A stretch of DNA of 64,000 nt from Patescibacteria group bacterium (GCA_023379465.1 JAMCTM010000027.1:31195-95194); one strand, 5' to 3'. Shown: positions 45,229 through 54,978, numbered from the stretch's first letter. Notes: generated from the sequence alone by a model not told the origin. Made by a program: numbers and translations.

Positions 45229-47284
45229 CTTGGGGAGCTTCCGGAGATTCCGGTTTCTTTTCCTCGCTTTTTTCTTCCTTTTCCTTCTCTTTAAAACCTT
45301 TTTTTATATCGTCAAGCTTCCAGGCGGCAAAATCACATTTTGGATAATTGCTGCAGCCATAGAAGCGTCGGCCTTTTTTAGTCTTTTTTAGAATAATCTT
45401 TCCGCCATCCTTGGGACACGTTAAGTCGGTCTCCTGGACAAAAGGTTTTGTGAATTTGCATGCGGGGAAGTTTTCGCAGGCCATAAACTTGCCGAATCTT
45501 CCGATTCTAATTATCAAATGTCCTCCGTCCTTGGGACAGATCTCGTTGGTCTTTTCAACTTCTATCTTAACCCTTGCGCTGTCCTTAACCTGCCCCAAAG
45601 TCTTTTCAAAAGGGGTATAAAATTCCCGGATGACCGGCACCCATTGTTTTGCTCCGTTTGCGATATCGTCGAGCTCATCCTCCATTTGTGCGGTAAACGG
45701 AATATCGTCAATGGTTGAAAAATTTGTTACCAAAAAATCGTTAACCGCAACTCCTACGTTTGTAGGCTGGAAACGCTGGTCTACCCTTTCTATATACTGC
45801 CTTGATTCTATCGTTGAAATAATAGTCGCGTAAGTAGAAGGCCTCCCTATTCCCTTTTCCTCCAAAGTTTTAATAATGGAGGCGTCGTTATACCTTGGGG
45901 GCGGAAGAGTTTCGTGCTCTTCCGAGGAAGCAGAAACAAAATCAAGGTTTTCCCCGGTATTAAATTCGGGAAGCTTGTTATCGTTTAGCGCCCAGGGATT
46001 GATCTTTAAAAAACCGTCAAAAACCAATACCGAGCCGTTTGCTTTTAACGTATACGAGCTTTGCGAGGTGTCAACCAGAACGCTTGTTGATTCCGTTATG
46101 GCGTCCGCCATCTGCGTTGCAATTGCCCTTCTCCAGATTATTTCGTAAAGCTTCCCGTACTGGTTGCCCAAGTCTTTTGAAACCTGCGAAGGGCTTACCG
46201 AAACGTTTGTCGGCCTTATCGACTCGTGTGCCTCCTGCGCATTTTTCTGGGTGTTTTTGTAAAACCTGGGCTTTTCGGGAAGATATTTGTTGCCAAACTG
46301 GCTTACAACATAATCGGTCATTTGTTTCCTCGCACTGTCCGACAACGCGACAGAATCGGTCCTGTGGTAGGTAATAAAGCCTTCTTCATAAAGCTTTTGC
46401 GCAAGGCTCATCGTGCGCCTTCCCGAAAGCCCCATCCTTCTTGCCCCATCCTGCTGAAGCGTGGAAGTTGTATATGGAGGGGGGGGAGACCTTCGGGCCT
46501 GTTTTTTGGCAACATCCGAAACCGTAAATTGTTTATTTTTTAAGCTTTCGACAATTTCATCTGCTTTTTGGCTTGAATCTATTGAAGTTTTGGTATACGT
46601 GTAATCACCGTCATAAAGGTTAATCGTGTTTGATATCTCGATTTTTTCCTTATTTACCTCGATAAGATTAAAAACCGTATTATCCTGACCTTTTTTTAAA
46701 GTTACAGAAATCGTGTAGTAATTTTCCTTCTTAAACTTTTCAATTTCCCTTTCCCTTTCAACAATTAAACGAAGCGCGATTGACTGAACCCTTCCTGCCG
46801 ACAGGCCGCGCCTTACTTTGGACCATAATATGGGCGACAGCTTGTAACCCACAAGCCTGTCCAAGACCCTTCTTGCAGTCTGCGCGTCCACGAGATTTTC
46901 ATCAACATCCCTTGGAGTTTTAAATGCTTCGTCTATTGCCTCTTTTGTAATTTCGTGGAAAACAACCCTTGCAAATTTTTTATCCCCCTTACTGAGAACT
47001 TCCTTAACATGCGCGGCAATAGCCTCGCCTTCCCTATCCGGGTCTGTTGCCAAGAAAATATTTTCTGCACTTTCGCCCGCGGCTTTTAATTGCGAAATTA
47101 CCTTTTTCTTGTCCGGCATCTGCTGGTAATCCGGTGCAAAATTGTTTTCTATATCGATACTTAATTTACTCTTGGGAAGGTCCATGATATGGCCCATTGA
47201 AGCCATAATTTCATATCCGTCACCCAAAAATCTGGAAATTGTTTTTGCTTTTGTAGGAGATTCTACAACGACTAAATTTTTCAT
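45212..47284 (-). CDS. topA: DNA topoisomerase I
   Basis: 690 residues from ATG 47284 (MKNLVVVESPTKAKT). The TOPRIM part has LATDPDREGEAIAAH; the active-site Tyr is in FITYHRTDS. Two C-terminal zinc ribbons follow (CPKDGGHLII...CENFPACKF and CPKDGGKIIL...CSNYPKCDF), then a Lys/Glu tail. It relaxes negative supercoils by cutting one strand. A TTGACA lies upstream (47325-47330) with an inverted repeat directly beyond it. Confidence 0.97.
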   Translation of the reverse strand: MKNLVVVESPTKAKTISRFLGDGYEIMASMGHIMDLPKSKLSIDIENNFAPDYQQMPDKKKVISQLKAAGESAENIFLATDPDREGEAIAAHVKEVLSKGDKKFARVVFHEITKEAIDEAFKTPRDVDENLVDAQTARRVLDRLVGYKLSPILWSKVRRGLSAGRVQSIALRLIVEREREIEKFKKENYYTISVTLKKGQDNTVFNLIEVNKEKIEISNTINLYDGDYTYTKTSIDSSQKADEIVESLKNKQFTVSDVAKKQARRSPPPPYTTSTLQQDGARRMGLSGRRTMSLAQKLYEEGFITYHRTDSVALSDSARKQMTDYVVSQFGNKYLPEKPRFYKNTQKNAQEAHESIRPTNVSVSPSQVSKDLGNQYGKLYEIIWRRAIATQMADAITESTSVLVDTSQSSYTLKANGSVLVFDGFLKINPWALNDNKLPEFNTGENLDFVSASSEEHETLPPPRYNDASIIKTLEEKGIGRPSTYATIISTIESRQYIERVDQRFQPTNVGVAVNDFLVTNFSTIDDIPFTAQMEDELDDIANGAKQWVPVIREFYTPFEKTLGQVKDSARVKIEVEKTNEICPKDGGHLIIRIGRFGKFMACENFPACKFTKPFVQETDLTCPKDGGKIILKKTKKGRRFYGCSNYPKCDFAAWKLDDIKKGFKEKEKEEKSEEKKPESPEAPQATASE

Positions 47285-47330
47285 AAAGACTAACAACAAA
47301 TTGTAGATTAAACTATACCATGCTTGTCAA

Positions 47331-47357
47331 GAGTTAATTTGTCCCCCAAATTAACTC
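47331..47357. repeat. Inverted repeat at the topA promoter
   Basis: GAGTTAATTT, 7-nt loop of mainly C, AAATTAACTC: a perfect 10-bp palindrome arm pair touching the -35 box of topA. It could be an operator or extrude as a cruciform under negative supercoiling. Confidence 0.6.
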
Positions 47358-47500
47358 GCAGTTCCTGAACATGCGCACATGTGAAAGGGATAAGTTCCTT
47401 TTTTATTATTTTTTTAAAAAGTACGCAGTGCACTTAAACCGTGCTCCAAGGAGCAAATTTAAAATTGACAGCAAAATAAGTTTATGTAACACTTTATTCA

Positions 47501-48238
47501 ATGGATAATTCCGGTAAAGCACCAGACCAGTCGCTCGAACCGGCAGAGCAGATTACGGTCCAACCACCCTTTTCTCCGTTTAAACCTTCCGGAAACTGGA
47601 AATGGATAATTTTTGCCGTTGTCTTAATATTCATAGTTATCCTGTCTTTCTCGGGAATCTACATGCTTGAAACAAAAATAAACTCAAAGCTCGCCAAAGA
47701 ACATATTAAAACTGCGTTACAGACTTCAAAGACTCATCAACAAACCTCTTTTCTCCAAAATACCGCAGTTAGTACTACTAAATGGAAAGCATTTTCCGAT
47801 AGCACCGCCGGCTACAAAATCCGGCTTCCTTCAACATGGAACGAAATAGCTTCCGACGTTTCGGGTCTTAAAGAGTTTGGGTCGGAAAATTATAAAGAAA
47901 ATGACGCAGGCTTAGGTCTAAAAACACTCGTCAGCGGAAACTACTTTTCTGTTCAGGAACAATCAGGCTCAGAATACAAAAATTACGAAGATTATAAAAA
48001 TTTCATTGAAACAAATAATCAAATACCCAGCACCAATAAACAATCGCAAGAAATTTCAGTAGATAATAATAAATGTTTACTTTATCCAAACTACGGTAAC
48101 GCTCAATGGGCCGGCGCATATGTATCGTATTGCCATATGTTTTATAACGGTAAAATTTATGATCTAACTTTTGAAAGCACTTCAACAGATTATTCCCTAT
48201 TCTTAAAAATCCTTTCAACCTTTAAATTCACCCAATAA
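47501..48238 (+). CDS. Membrane-anchored protein, PsbP-like paralogue B
   Basis: 245 residues: short Pro-rich N-terminus (EPAEQITVQPPFSPFKPS), membrane helix about 30-52, and an extracellular domain with TKWKAFSDSTAGYKIRLPSTW, the same module as paralogues A and C. TTGACA-17-AACACT precedes the ATG at a leaderless distance of about 7 nt. Function unknown. Confidence 0.72.
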   Translation: MDNSGKAPDQSLEPAEQITVQPPFSPFKPSGNWKWIIFAVVLIFIVILSFSGIYMLETKINSKLAKEHIKTALQTSKTHQQTSFLQNTAVSTTKWKAFSDSTAGYKIRLPSTWNEIASDVSGLKEFGSENYKENDAGLGLKTLVSGNYFSVQEQSGSEYKNYEDYKNFIETNNQIPSTNKQSQEISVDNNKCLLYPNYGNAQWAGAYVSYCHMFYNGKIYDLTFESTSTDYSLFLKILSTFKFTQ

Positions 48239-48282
48239 CCTCTATTTGACACGAATAATTGGCTTGTAGCATACTTAATTTA

Positions 48283-49566
48283 ATGGATATTCTCCAGCAA
48301 GAACAAGACCAAACGCCTCAACCTGCTGAACAAGTAGTTGTGGAACCGCCTTCCTCGGCAAAGCCTTCGGACTACCAAAATATTAACAACGTAACTTCCC
48401 CCACTAATCCGTTTTTCTATCACCGCTCTTCAAAATTAAAAGATATTCTGATTGGCGTACTATTTCTTGCAATCGTTATCGTCCTTATTATTTCCGGCGC
48501 AAATTATATAAGCAAAAATAATCATGTGAATAATCAACGCGCGCCATCGGCAACTCCCACTCCCAATCCCCTTTCGGGATGGAAGACTTATGTAGACAGC
48601 CAAACCGGAATTTCTTTTAAATATCCTCCGGATTTTTATCTGGTTGCGCCAACTACAAGCGGCGGGGTTATTTATCTTAGCAACAGCAAAGATACCTTTG
48701 ACACTTTTACTTCAAAAAAGCCCCTGCAAAAAAATCAGCTTCTAATCTCTGTCACAAGCTTGATAGAAACTTATAACGGCATGCAGGAACTTGCAGATAA
48801 AATTGCCGGAGGCACAACCAACGTAAGCTATTCTACTGCTGAAATTAACGGCGTAAAATCGGCAAAACTGACAAATAACAATGTGGAAAGCTACGGTATC
48901 CCTATAAATGAGGGGTTTACCCAAATATCGGCCCAACCGGCTGACTCGGACATGATAAATACGTTTGAACAGGTTGTTAAAACATTTACCGTTTCTGCAC
49001 AAATATCACAAAACGCCGCAATATCAACCGCCGGCTGGAAAAAATATACGATGCCCCACGAAAAACTTTCATTTATATATCCTCCCGACTGGAACGTAGT
49101 CGCGGGGCCTGCCTACGGATCGCAGACCTGCGAAAGGTCAAATTATAATTGTAAAACTATAGCTCAGGATAGCGTTACGGTTAGCGGACCTAACGGTTTT
49201 GTTTTTACCATTCAGCAGGGGAATGCAACCCTTGATAAACCTTACGTAATAGGACAGCAATGCCCTAACCCTTCCGACACCTGCACACATTATTTTACAG
49301 AGCCTGCGGAAATTAACGGAAAAACTTTATTTTTGGTGATAACCGGATACAAGAGCCAGGGCTCGGAGCAGATGGAACTTGGTCTTTCCCCCGTTGCCGA
49401 CTGCATTTTAAATTGCAGGGACGGTCTGGGGCAGGCAAAATACCAGGAAGGGCCGCTTCAGGTTTTTGCGGAGTACCCGGGCGATTACAGCTTTACATCG
49501 CAGGAATTTATAAACGACATCAACGTACGGAAAGCCGAAGAAATAATGAAATCTCTTTCATACTAA
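48283..49566 (+). CDS. Membrane-anchored protein, PsbP-like paralogue C (two modules)
   Basis: 427 residues from ATG 48283 (MDILQQEQDQ). Pro-rich N-terminus, membrane helix about 55-78, then two copies of the extracellular module: GWKTYVDSQTGISFKYPPDF near 100 and GWKKYTMPHEKLSFIYPPDW near 250. It is therefore a duplicated form of paralogues A and B. A TTG further upstream in frame lies in the promoter region. TTGACA and CATACT precede the ATG by the leaderless spacing. Confidence 0.75.
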   Translation: MDILQQEQDQTPQPAEQVVVEPPSSAKPSDYQNINNVTSPTNPFFYHRSSKLKDILIGVLFLAIVIVLIISGANYISKNNHVNNQRAPSATPTPNPLSGWKTYVDSQTGISFKYPPDFYLVAPTTSGGVIYLSNSKDTFDTFTSKKPLQKNQLLISVTSLIETYNGMQELADKIAGGTTNVSYSTAEINGVKSAKLTNNNVESYGIPINEGFTQISAQPADSDMINTFEQVVKTFTVSAQISQNAAISTAGWKKYTMPHEKLSFIYPPDWNVVAGPAYGSQTCERSNYNCKTIAQDSVTVSGPNGFVFTIQQGNATLDKPYVIGQQCPNPSDTCTHYFTEPAEINGKTLFLVITGYKSQGSEQMELGLSPVADCILNCRDGLGQAKYQEGPLQVFAEYPGDYSFTSQEFINDINVRKAEEIMKSLSY

Positions 49567-49642
49567 TCCTTTTATTCATGCCAATGAATAGTTACCGCCT
49601 GAAATTTTAACAATACCTTTTATTTCCGTCGTCGAAACAAGA

Positions 49643-49888
49643 CTACACGTTCTGGAAGTATAGGTCCTTAGTCTCCTTGCTATCCCATCCGCTCCCAAAA
49701 CTCTCGTTTTTTAATACCGCAACCGTTTTTCTTCCTGTTTTCATACATGACCAGACGGCTTTAGCGCCCGCTCACATCGCAAGCGGAAACCGTCCGGAGC
49801 AAGCTTGGATTAAAACGCCCCCGTCGCCCTTGATCCATAAGCCGTAATTTTTCTTTGTACCCCTTGGGGCATCCTATATGTGCTCCAT
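49643..49888 (-). pseudogene. Decayed small gene or structured RNA
   Basis: The 342-bp gap after paralogue C holds this region. TATAAT ends 6 nt before ATG 49888 (the leaderless pattern), and one frame then reads 81 codons with in-frame TAG at codon 5 and TGA at codon 39. The remainder looks protein-like (KKNYGLWIKGDGGVLIQAC; KAVWSCMKTGRKTVAVLKN). However, the same interval also forms strong pairs, for example CCGGACGG with CCGTCTGG around a CCGCT/AGCGG hairpin. I cannot decide between a broken gene and a structured RNA. Confidence 0.4.
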
Positions 49889-49908
49889 AAATTTATTATA
49901 ACAAAAGG

Positions 49909-51678
49909 TTACTTACCAAAGTAATACTGAAGAATTTGCTTGGCTATAGGACCCGCGACGTTACTCCCCTCTCCGGAGTTTTCCACCAAAACTGTAACTA
50001 TAATCTGGGGATCATATGCAGGCGCAAAAACCGTCATCCAAGCCTCGGGCAACGTAGTGGCCCCTCCAACTTGGGCAGTGCCAGTTTTACAAGCAAGCAC
50101 AACATGGCGCATATCGGATGAGGCGGATGCAACAGGCAGTATGTTCTTTCCGTCTATTTTAAGGTTGGGATTTTTTACTTCAAAATTAAACAATGGCCAC
50201 GCTACACCTCCGGGATTGCAGCTCTCGACCATGCCTTCCCTTATAAGATTGGTCGCATTGGTATCGAGCAAATTAGACGAAATAATCTGCGGCTGCTCGT
50301 TTTTGAGAAGATGGGGCCTGTATAAAGTGCCGCCATTTGCAATTGCCTGTGTCCATCCGTTAACCTGCAAAGGGGTCGTCAAAAGATAGCCCTGCCCTAT
50401 GCCGTAATGGTAAGTGTCCCCTAAATACCAGGGCTCGCCAATATTTTTCAGCTTCCATTCCTGAGTCGGAACAAGACCTGATGCCTCTCCCTGTAAGTCT
50501 ATTCCCAAAGGGGCACCCAACCCAAATTTTTTTGCCATTTCGGAAACCTTATCGACCCCTACTTTTCCGGCAAGGGTGTAGAAAAAAATGTCATTTGAAC
50601 GTTGGATACCCTTTACAACATTTACTTCTCCGTCCGTTCCCCCATAATCTGTATAGAACCAGTTGGCAAAGGAAAAATTTCCGACCCGCAGAATTCCCGT
50701 GTCCTTTATCTGCCAGTTACCGTCAATTATTTTATACATAAGCCCTGCCGAAGCTACGATTAGCTTAAATGTCGACCCGGGCGGATAAACTCCGGATATA
50801 CTCCTATTTAAAAGCGGCTGGTTTTGGGAGTCATCAAGTATACTTTGCACCGTAAAATAAGAACTGTTACTTGCGGGCCTGTAGCTTTGTCCCATTGTAA
50901 AAAGGTTGGGATCAAACGAAGGTTTTGACACCATAGCGAGTATCTCGCCTTTGGGGCTTGAAACAATTGCCGCCCCTCTTTTTACATCCTTCATAGCTTC
51001 GTTAACTGCCAATTGAAGCTTTAAATCAAGAGTGGTTGTGATGTTTTTGCCCGGAATCGGGTCACCCTGTCCAAGCTTTCTGACAAGTTTACCCGTAGCA
51101 TCGACCTCGTAAAGCTGCTTCCCGTCGATTCCCTTAAGGGAACTTTCGTAGTACTGCTCAAGACCTTCCTTGCCAACAACGTCATTGGCGCCGTAGCCCG
51201 CGTACAGTGGCATAGAAAGCTCGCTTTGCGAAATCTGTCCGATATATCCCACGACCTGTGCAAATGCTTCCTTATACGGATATTCCCTTAAGCTGTCGAC
51301 CTCGAGATCGTTGTTGCCGTTTGCAATCATCGACAACGCAGTACTTTGCGAAAGAAAAACCGTTTTTCCGTTTACCGTTTCCCTGAAACCGGGAGTATTG
51401 TAAACCAGAGGAACGCCGTTTCTGTCAAAAATTATTCCCCTCGGAGCATGAATTACGACCGTTCTGGTCCTGTTGCTATCGGAAAGATTTCGATAATAGG
51501 AGCCTTCAACAACCTGAAGGAAAAAAAGTCTTGCAAAAAGTATCAAGAATAACCCTGCAAAAAAAAGGGGCAAAAAATAATTCCTTATCCCCTCTTTATG
51601 TTCCCCAAAATCCCTGCCTCTTTTTTGGGTTGTCTCTTTAATTATGAAGTCGCCAAAAGCAACACCGGGTTTTACCAT
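49909..51678 (-). CDS. mrdA: Penicillin-binding protein 2 (elongasome transpeptidase)
   Basis: 589 residues. One N-terminal membrane helix (about 33-55), a dimerisation domain, then the transpeptidase: PPGSTFKLIVA (SxxK), SND, and CKTGTAQ (KTG). It cross-links peptidoglycan during rod elongation. It lies third in mreC-mreD-mrdA. No rodA gene is in the window. Confidence 0.97.
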   Translation of the reverse strand: MVKPGVAFGDFIIKETTQKRGRDFGEHKEGIRNYFLPLFFAGLFLILFARLFFLQVVEGSYYRNLSDSNRTRTVVIHAPRGIIFDRNGVPLVYNTPGFRETVNGKTVFLSQSTALSMIANGNNDLEVDSLREYPYKEAFAQVVGYIGQISQSELSMPLYAGYGANDVVGKEGLEQYYESSLKGIDGKQLYEVDATGKLVRKLGQGDPIPGKNITTTLDLKLQLAVNEAMKDVKRGAAIVSSPKGEILAMVSKPSFDPNLFTMGQSYRPASNSSYFTVQSILDDSQNQPLLNRSISGVYPPGSTFKLIVASAGLMYKIIDGNWQIKDTGILRVGNFSFANWFYTDYGGTDGEVNVVKGIQRSNDIFFYTLAGKVGVDKVSEMAKKFGLGAPLGIDLQGEASGLVPTQEWKLKNIGEPWYLGDTYHYGIGQGYLLTTPLQVNGWTQAIANGGTLYRPHLLKNEQPQIISSNLLDTNATNLIREGMVESCNPGGVAWPLFNFEVKNPNLKIDGKNILPVASASSDMRHVVLACKTGTAQVGGATTLPEAWMTVFAPAYDPQIIVTVLVENSGEGSNVAGPIAKQILQYYFGK

Positions 51679-51705
51679 AAAGGTTCAAATAAAAAGAATA
51701 TAAAT

Positions 51706-52137
51706 TTATGAATTTGACAAATGAAACTTATCGGGCGCGTTCTTAATTCTTTTGAAAATATTAAATATTAAAATTCCAAAAACCGCACTTGTTAATGCCT
51801 CTAAAATTATATACCCTTGGAAAGAAAAAATAAAAATGTACAAGAAGCTTCCCAAGAACGTGGCTATGAACACAAAGTAATTCGTGGAGATTTCGAGCTT
51901 TGACTGGTATAAAAGCATTAAAAAAATAAAACTTACAAAGAAAATGCTTGAAATACCAACATCTCTAAATGCGAAAAAATCGAGCAATAGTCCAAATAAA
52001 AAAGCAAGAAAAAACATGAAGTTATTTCTGTAAAATGGGACAAAAGCCACAAGCAAAATAAAAACAAGCGGAATACTCGTTAATGTAATTTCAAGCGAAA
52101 ATGCCAAGAAAAGTAAAACTGTCGCTAATATTCTCAT
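51706..52137 (-). CDS. mreD: Rod shape-determining protein MreD
   Basis: 143 residues and about five membrane helices, with FLFGLLLDFFAFRDVGIS typical of MreD. It links MreC to the elongasome. Its ATG overlaps the mreC stop by 4 nt. Confidence 0.88.
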   Translation of the reverse strand: MRILATVLLFLAFSLEITLTSIPLVFILLVAFVPFYRNNFMFFLAFLFGLLLDFFAFRDVGISSIFFVSFIFLMLLYQSKLEISTNYFVFIATFLGSFLYIFIFSFQGYIILEALTSAVFGILIFNIFKRIKNAPDKFHLSNS

Positions 52138-52934
52138 TGGGAATTTACAACAAATACGGTATCTATTTTTGAAAAATCAACCAGACTTTCTATTTTTGCT
52201 TTTTGAAAAAGATCGCTTGCATTTTTGCTTATAGAAACTATTTTGCCGACAATTAATCCGGGCATAAAACCAGCTCCCGAAGCACCGACGTCTCCTTTGG
52301 TTAAAACTATATCGCCCGCTTTCAAATTATCGGACAAAAGGACATTATCCAAAATCATCTCTCCTCCGCCCTGACCTTTTACTATACCCAAGGCATTTGT
52401 CTCCATGGTCGTTGCGGTAAATGATGAATTCTCGTTTGTTACAAGAAGCACACTTGATAAATAATAATTTACTTTTGTAACTCTTCCTATAAGATTGTTT
52501 TTCAAAATAACAGCTTCACCCGCCTTGATACCGTCTTTTGAACCTACATTAATTGTAAAAGTTTCAGGAAATGAGATTCCTGGTATAAATCCGGGAGCGC
52601 CGACTATCTGAGCGGGAACAAGGATAGTGCTTTTAGGAGTTACCGTTTCGAACTGATCCCTCAGAGCCTGGTTATCCTGTTGCAATTTGGTCTGATCAAC
52701 CAGTTTTTCCGTAAGGGCAGCGTTTTCGTCTTTTAGTTCTTTCACTTTTGAAGCCGAATCAAAGTTGGTTATACCGGAGAAGCCGCTGTAAACCGCTGAA
52801 AAAACCGGAGAGAAAACATTTTGCAAGGGACGAGAAATAGGTTTTAAAAGATTATCCTGGAATGCAAAATAAAAAAGCAGCGATAAAAAAATAAATATTA
52901 GGAATAGAGAAACTTGTGAGCTTCTTTTTTTCAT
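52134..52934 (-). CDS. mreC: Rod shape-determining protein MreC
   Basis: 266 residues: an N-terminal membrane helix (about 9-27), a coiled coil (KELKDENAALTEKL...), and the periplasmic-type beta domain with GFIPGISFPETFTINVGS and VLTKGDVGASG. It scaffolds PBP2. TTGTAT-17-TAAAAT ends 6 nt before ATG, so mreC heads the mreCD-mrdA operon separately from mreB. Confidence 0.93.
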   Translation of the reverse strand: MKKRSSQVSLFLIFIFLSLLFYFAFQDNLLKPISRPLQNVFSPVFSAVYSGFSGITNFDSASKVKELKDENAALTEKLVDQTKLQQDNQALRDQFETVTPKSTILVPAQIVGAPGFIPGISFPETFTINVGSKDGIKAGEAVILKNNLIGRVTKVNYYLSSVLLVTNENSSFTATTMETNALGIVKGQGGGEMILDNVLLSDNLKAGDIVLTKGDVGASGAGFMPGLIVGKIVSISKNASDLFQKAKIESLVDFSKIDTVFVVNSQ

Positions 52935-53289
52935 AAAAGCATTTTAGCCTTTTTAAAATGAGGATACAAGCTTTCAGAATTCAGGAGTTGTATGAGCAAG
53001 GTGAGCAAACTTCAATTTCGGAATCCACACATTTAAACGAACTTGTATCAGTTTCTGCTTAAGGATTATTATCGGAAACTTTTCTTTAAAGAGTGTGTTA
53101 TTTTTATTTATGCCTACCTTTTTATAATTTCCAATCTGCTCTTGAGAACAACAAAACTTCCGAGCCTGCAGCTTTTTTGAGGGCATGCATGAACCGTATC
53201 CCAAAAGGAAAACATTAATTTTGCATATTCCATGCGAAAACTGCTAAATTCCGTTCACCCTATCTGAATTTAACAAAGCGGTATTGCAT
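52935..53289. other. 355-bp gap without a supported gene
   Basis: The only clear element is the mreC promoter at about 52941-52969 on the minus strand. A 76-codon minus-strand frame exists but has no promoter, no family and a shadow-like composition; it is not called. No repeat or rRNA/tRNA feature is seen. Confidence 0.6.
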
Positions 53290-53736
53290 TTATCTTTCTT
53301 TTGAAGCGTTGGGCCTTTGCAATTCACGGATAAATTCTTCACGCATTTCATCGTAAGACAATGCTTTCGGACTTTCCCAAGCTTGCTGTAACCACTGGGT
53401 AGTATGCCTTGCGCCCAAATTGCCGATTTGCGGAAGCGTATGGGATAGTTTTATCGCTAATTCCCTCCCCCTATCTCTTTCTCCTTTTGACAGAGGACCC
53501 TGTCCATCCGCTTTTCTTACTGTCCAACTCAAGATATGTTCGGAACTTAAAAAATACAATCCTAAATTATATAGACTTTCCCCGTTTCCTAAATCAAATA
53601 AACCCTGAAAACGGTATTGTATCCCCGCTCCGCGGCCTCGTAGTTCTGAAAAAAGAATATTGCTGGCCTTAACCCCCTCGACTTGACCGGACAACTCCAT
53701 TTCAAAGGAATCAGGATTATTGTTCTTTGTCCACAT
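53290..53736 (-). CDS. Hypothetical protein between mreB and mreC
   Basis: 148 residues, soluble; no family recognised (GIQYRFQGLFDLGNGESLYNL). TTGACA-17-TATAAT (53746-53774) ends 9 nt before ATG, a near-perfect promoter. It separates mreB from mreCD, whose genes are usually adjacent, so a recent insertion or a shape-related role are both possible. Confidence 0.65.
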   Translation of the reverse strand: MWTKNNNPDSFEMELSGQVEGVKASNILFSELRGRGAGIQYRFQGLFDLGNGESLYNLGLYFLSSEHILSWTVRKADGQGPLSKGERDRGRELAIKLSHTLPQIGNLGARHTTQWLQQAWESPKALSYDEMREEFIRELQRPNASKER

Positions 53737-53807
53737 AACGGGAGGATTATAGCTGACTTCTTAAAAAATGTCAAACTATAGGGCTTATCAACAGTGGTGG
53801 TTGTTGT

Positions 53808-54896
53808 TCACTTCAGTCCTCCGATTACTTTAACTCTTTGAAGCAGAGTTTCGTCCTCCAGCACTTTTCCCGCTCCCCTTGCAACAGACGTTAGCGGATC
53901 TTCCGACCTAATTACCGGAATGTGAATCCGTTCGACTATTAAATGGTCAAATCCTTTAAGAAGCGAGCCTCCCCCCGTTAGCAATACTCCATGCTCGAGT
54001 ATGTCGCTCGTCAGTTCGGGCGGAGCATCTTCCAAGACCTGCGCTATTGCGTCGATAATCTGTGTTAAAATTGCAGCCAATGCCTCCCTTACTTCTGCCT
54101 CTGTTATTCTCAGGCTTTTCGGAAGTCCGGTTTCTATATCCCGTCCTCTTATTATTGCCGCCTTTTCTCCTTCCTCTTTATCTTTTCCCGTCGGCCTATG
54201 CACCACCGGAGTCTTGGTATAAGCACTGCCAATCCTTATTTTTAAATCCTCCGCCGTTGTGTCCCCTATTAAAAGCCCGTGTCTTAACCTTATGTAATGG
54301 ACTATGGCGTTATCCATATCGTCACCCGCAAGTCTCAATGATTTTGAAACCACAATTCCCCCCAGGGAAATTACTGCAATTTCGGTAGTCCCTCCTCCAA
54401 TATCTACGACCATAACGCCTGTAGGGGCAAAAACCGAAATGTTTTCTCCAACTGCAGCAGCCATAGGCTCTTCTATTAAATAAGCCTGCCTGGCCCCGGC
54501 GGCAAGAGCGGCTTCCCAAACGGCCCTCCTTTCAACCTCCGTAACCGAGGAAGGTATGCCTACGACCACCCTTGGTTTTGAGAAAGCAAGCGGAAAAGAA
54601 CTCCCCACCTCGTGAACCTTTTGGATATAATACGAGATCATCGCAAGGGTTGAATCAAAATCAGAAATCACTCCGCCCCTAAGAGGCCTCACGGTTATAA
54701 TCGAGGCAGGAGTTTTGCCAATCATTTTCTTTGCCTCATCCCCGACGGCAATAACTTTTTTTGTCTTTTTGTGAATTGCTACCACCGAGGGTTCCCTTGA
54801 AACTATTCCCTTATCCTTTACGAATACCAAAGTATTCGCAGTACCCAAATCTATACCTATATCATGGGAAAAAATACTGAACAATTTGTCAAACAT
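53808..54896 (-). CDS. mreB: Actin-like cell-shape protein MreB
   Basis: 362 residues from ATG 54896 (MFDKLFSIF). Phosphate-1 motif DIGIDLGTANTLVF, MVVDIGGGTTEIAV and LLTGGGSLLKGFD are as in MreB. It forms filaments guiding wall synthesis. TTGAGT-17-TATTAT (54916-54944) overlaps the ATG at 54917, so the alternatives at 54917 and 54971 cannot be in the mRNA. It ends with TGA. Confidence 0.97.
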   Translation of the reverse strand: MFDKLFSIFSHDIGIDLGTANTLVFVKDKGIVSREPSVVAIHKKTKKVIAVGDEAKKMIGKTPASIITVRPLRGGVISDFDSTLAMISYYIQKVHEVGSSFPLAFSKPRVVVGIPSSVTEVERRAVWEAALAAGARQAYLIEEPMAAAVGENISVFAPTGVMVVDIGGGTTEIAVISLGGIVVSKSLRLAGDDMDNAIVHYIRLRHGLLIGDTTAEDLKIRIGSAYTKTPVVHRPTGKDKEEGEKAAIIRGRDIETGLPKSLRITEAEVREALAAILTQIIDAIAQVLEDAPPELTSDILEHGVLLTGGGSLLKGFDHLIVERIHIPVIRSEDPLTSVARGAGKVLEDETLLQRVKVIGGLK

Positions 54897-54915
54897 AAAT
54901 GAAATTTTCTCTACC

Positions 54916-54944
54916 ATAATAGCATCTTGCCACAAGTTACTCAA
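54916..54944 (-). promoter_or_regulatory. mreB promoter
   Basis: TTGAGT (54939-54944), 17-nt spacer, TATTAT (54916-54921) with extended TGC on the minus strand. Leader about 12 nt to ATG 54896. Confidence 0.7.
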
Positions 54945-54978
54945 TATGCTAGGATATTCCCTAATCGCCAAAACTCAA

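Noticed and set aside
49772..49774. UGA read as glycine, as in Gracilibacteria/SR1
   Set aside because: TGA ends zwf, mreB and the 16262 gene, so it works as a stop here.
52974..53204. 76-codon minus-strand frame in the gap before mreC
   Set aside because: No promoter at a sensible distance, no family and atypical composition.
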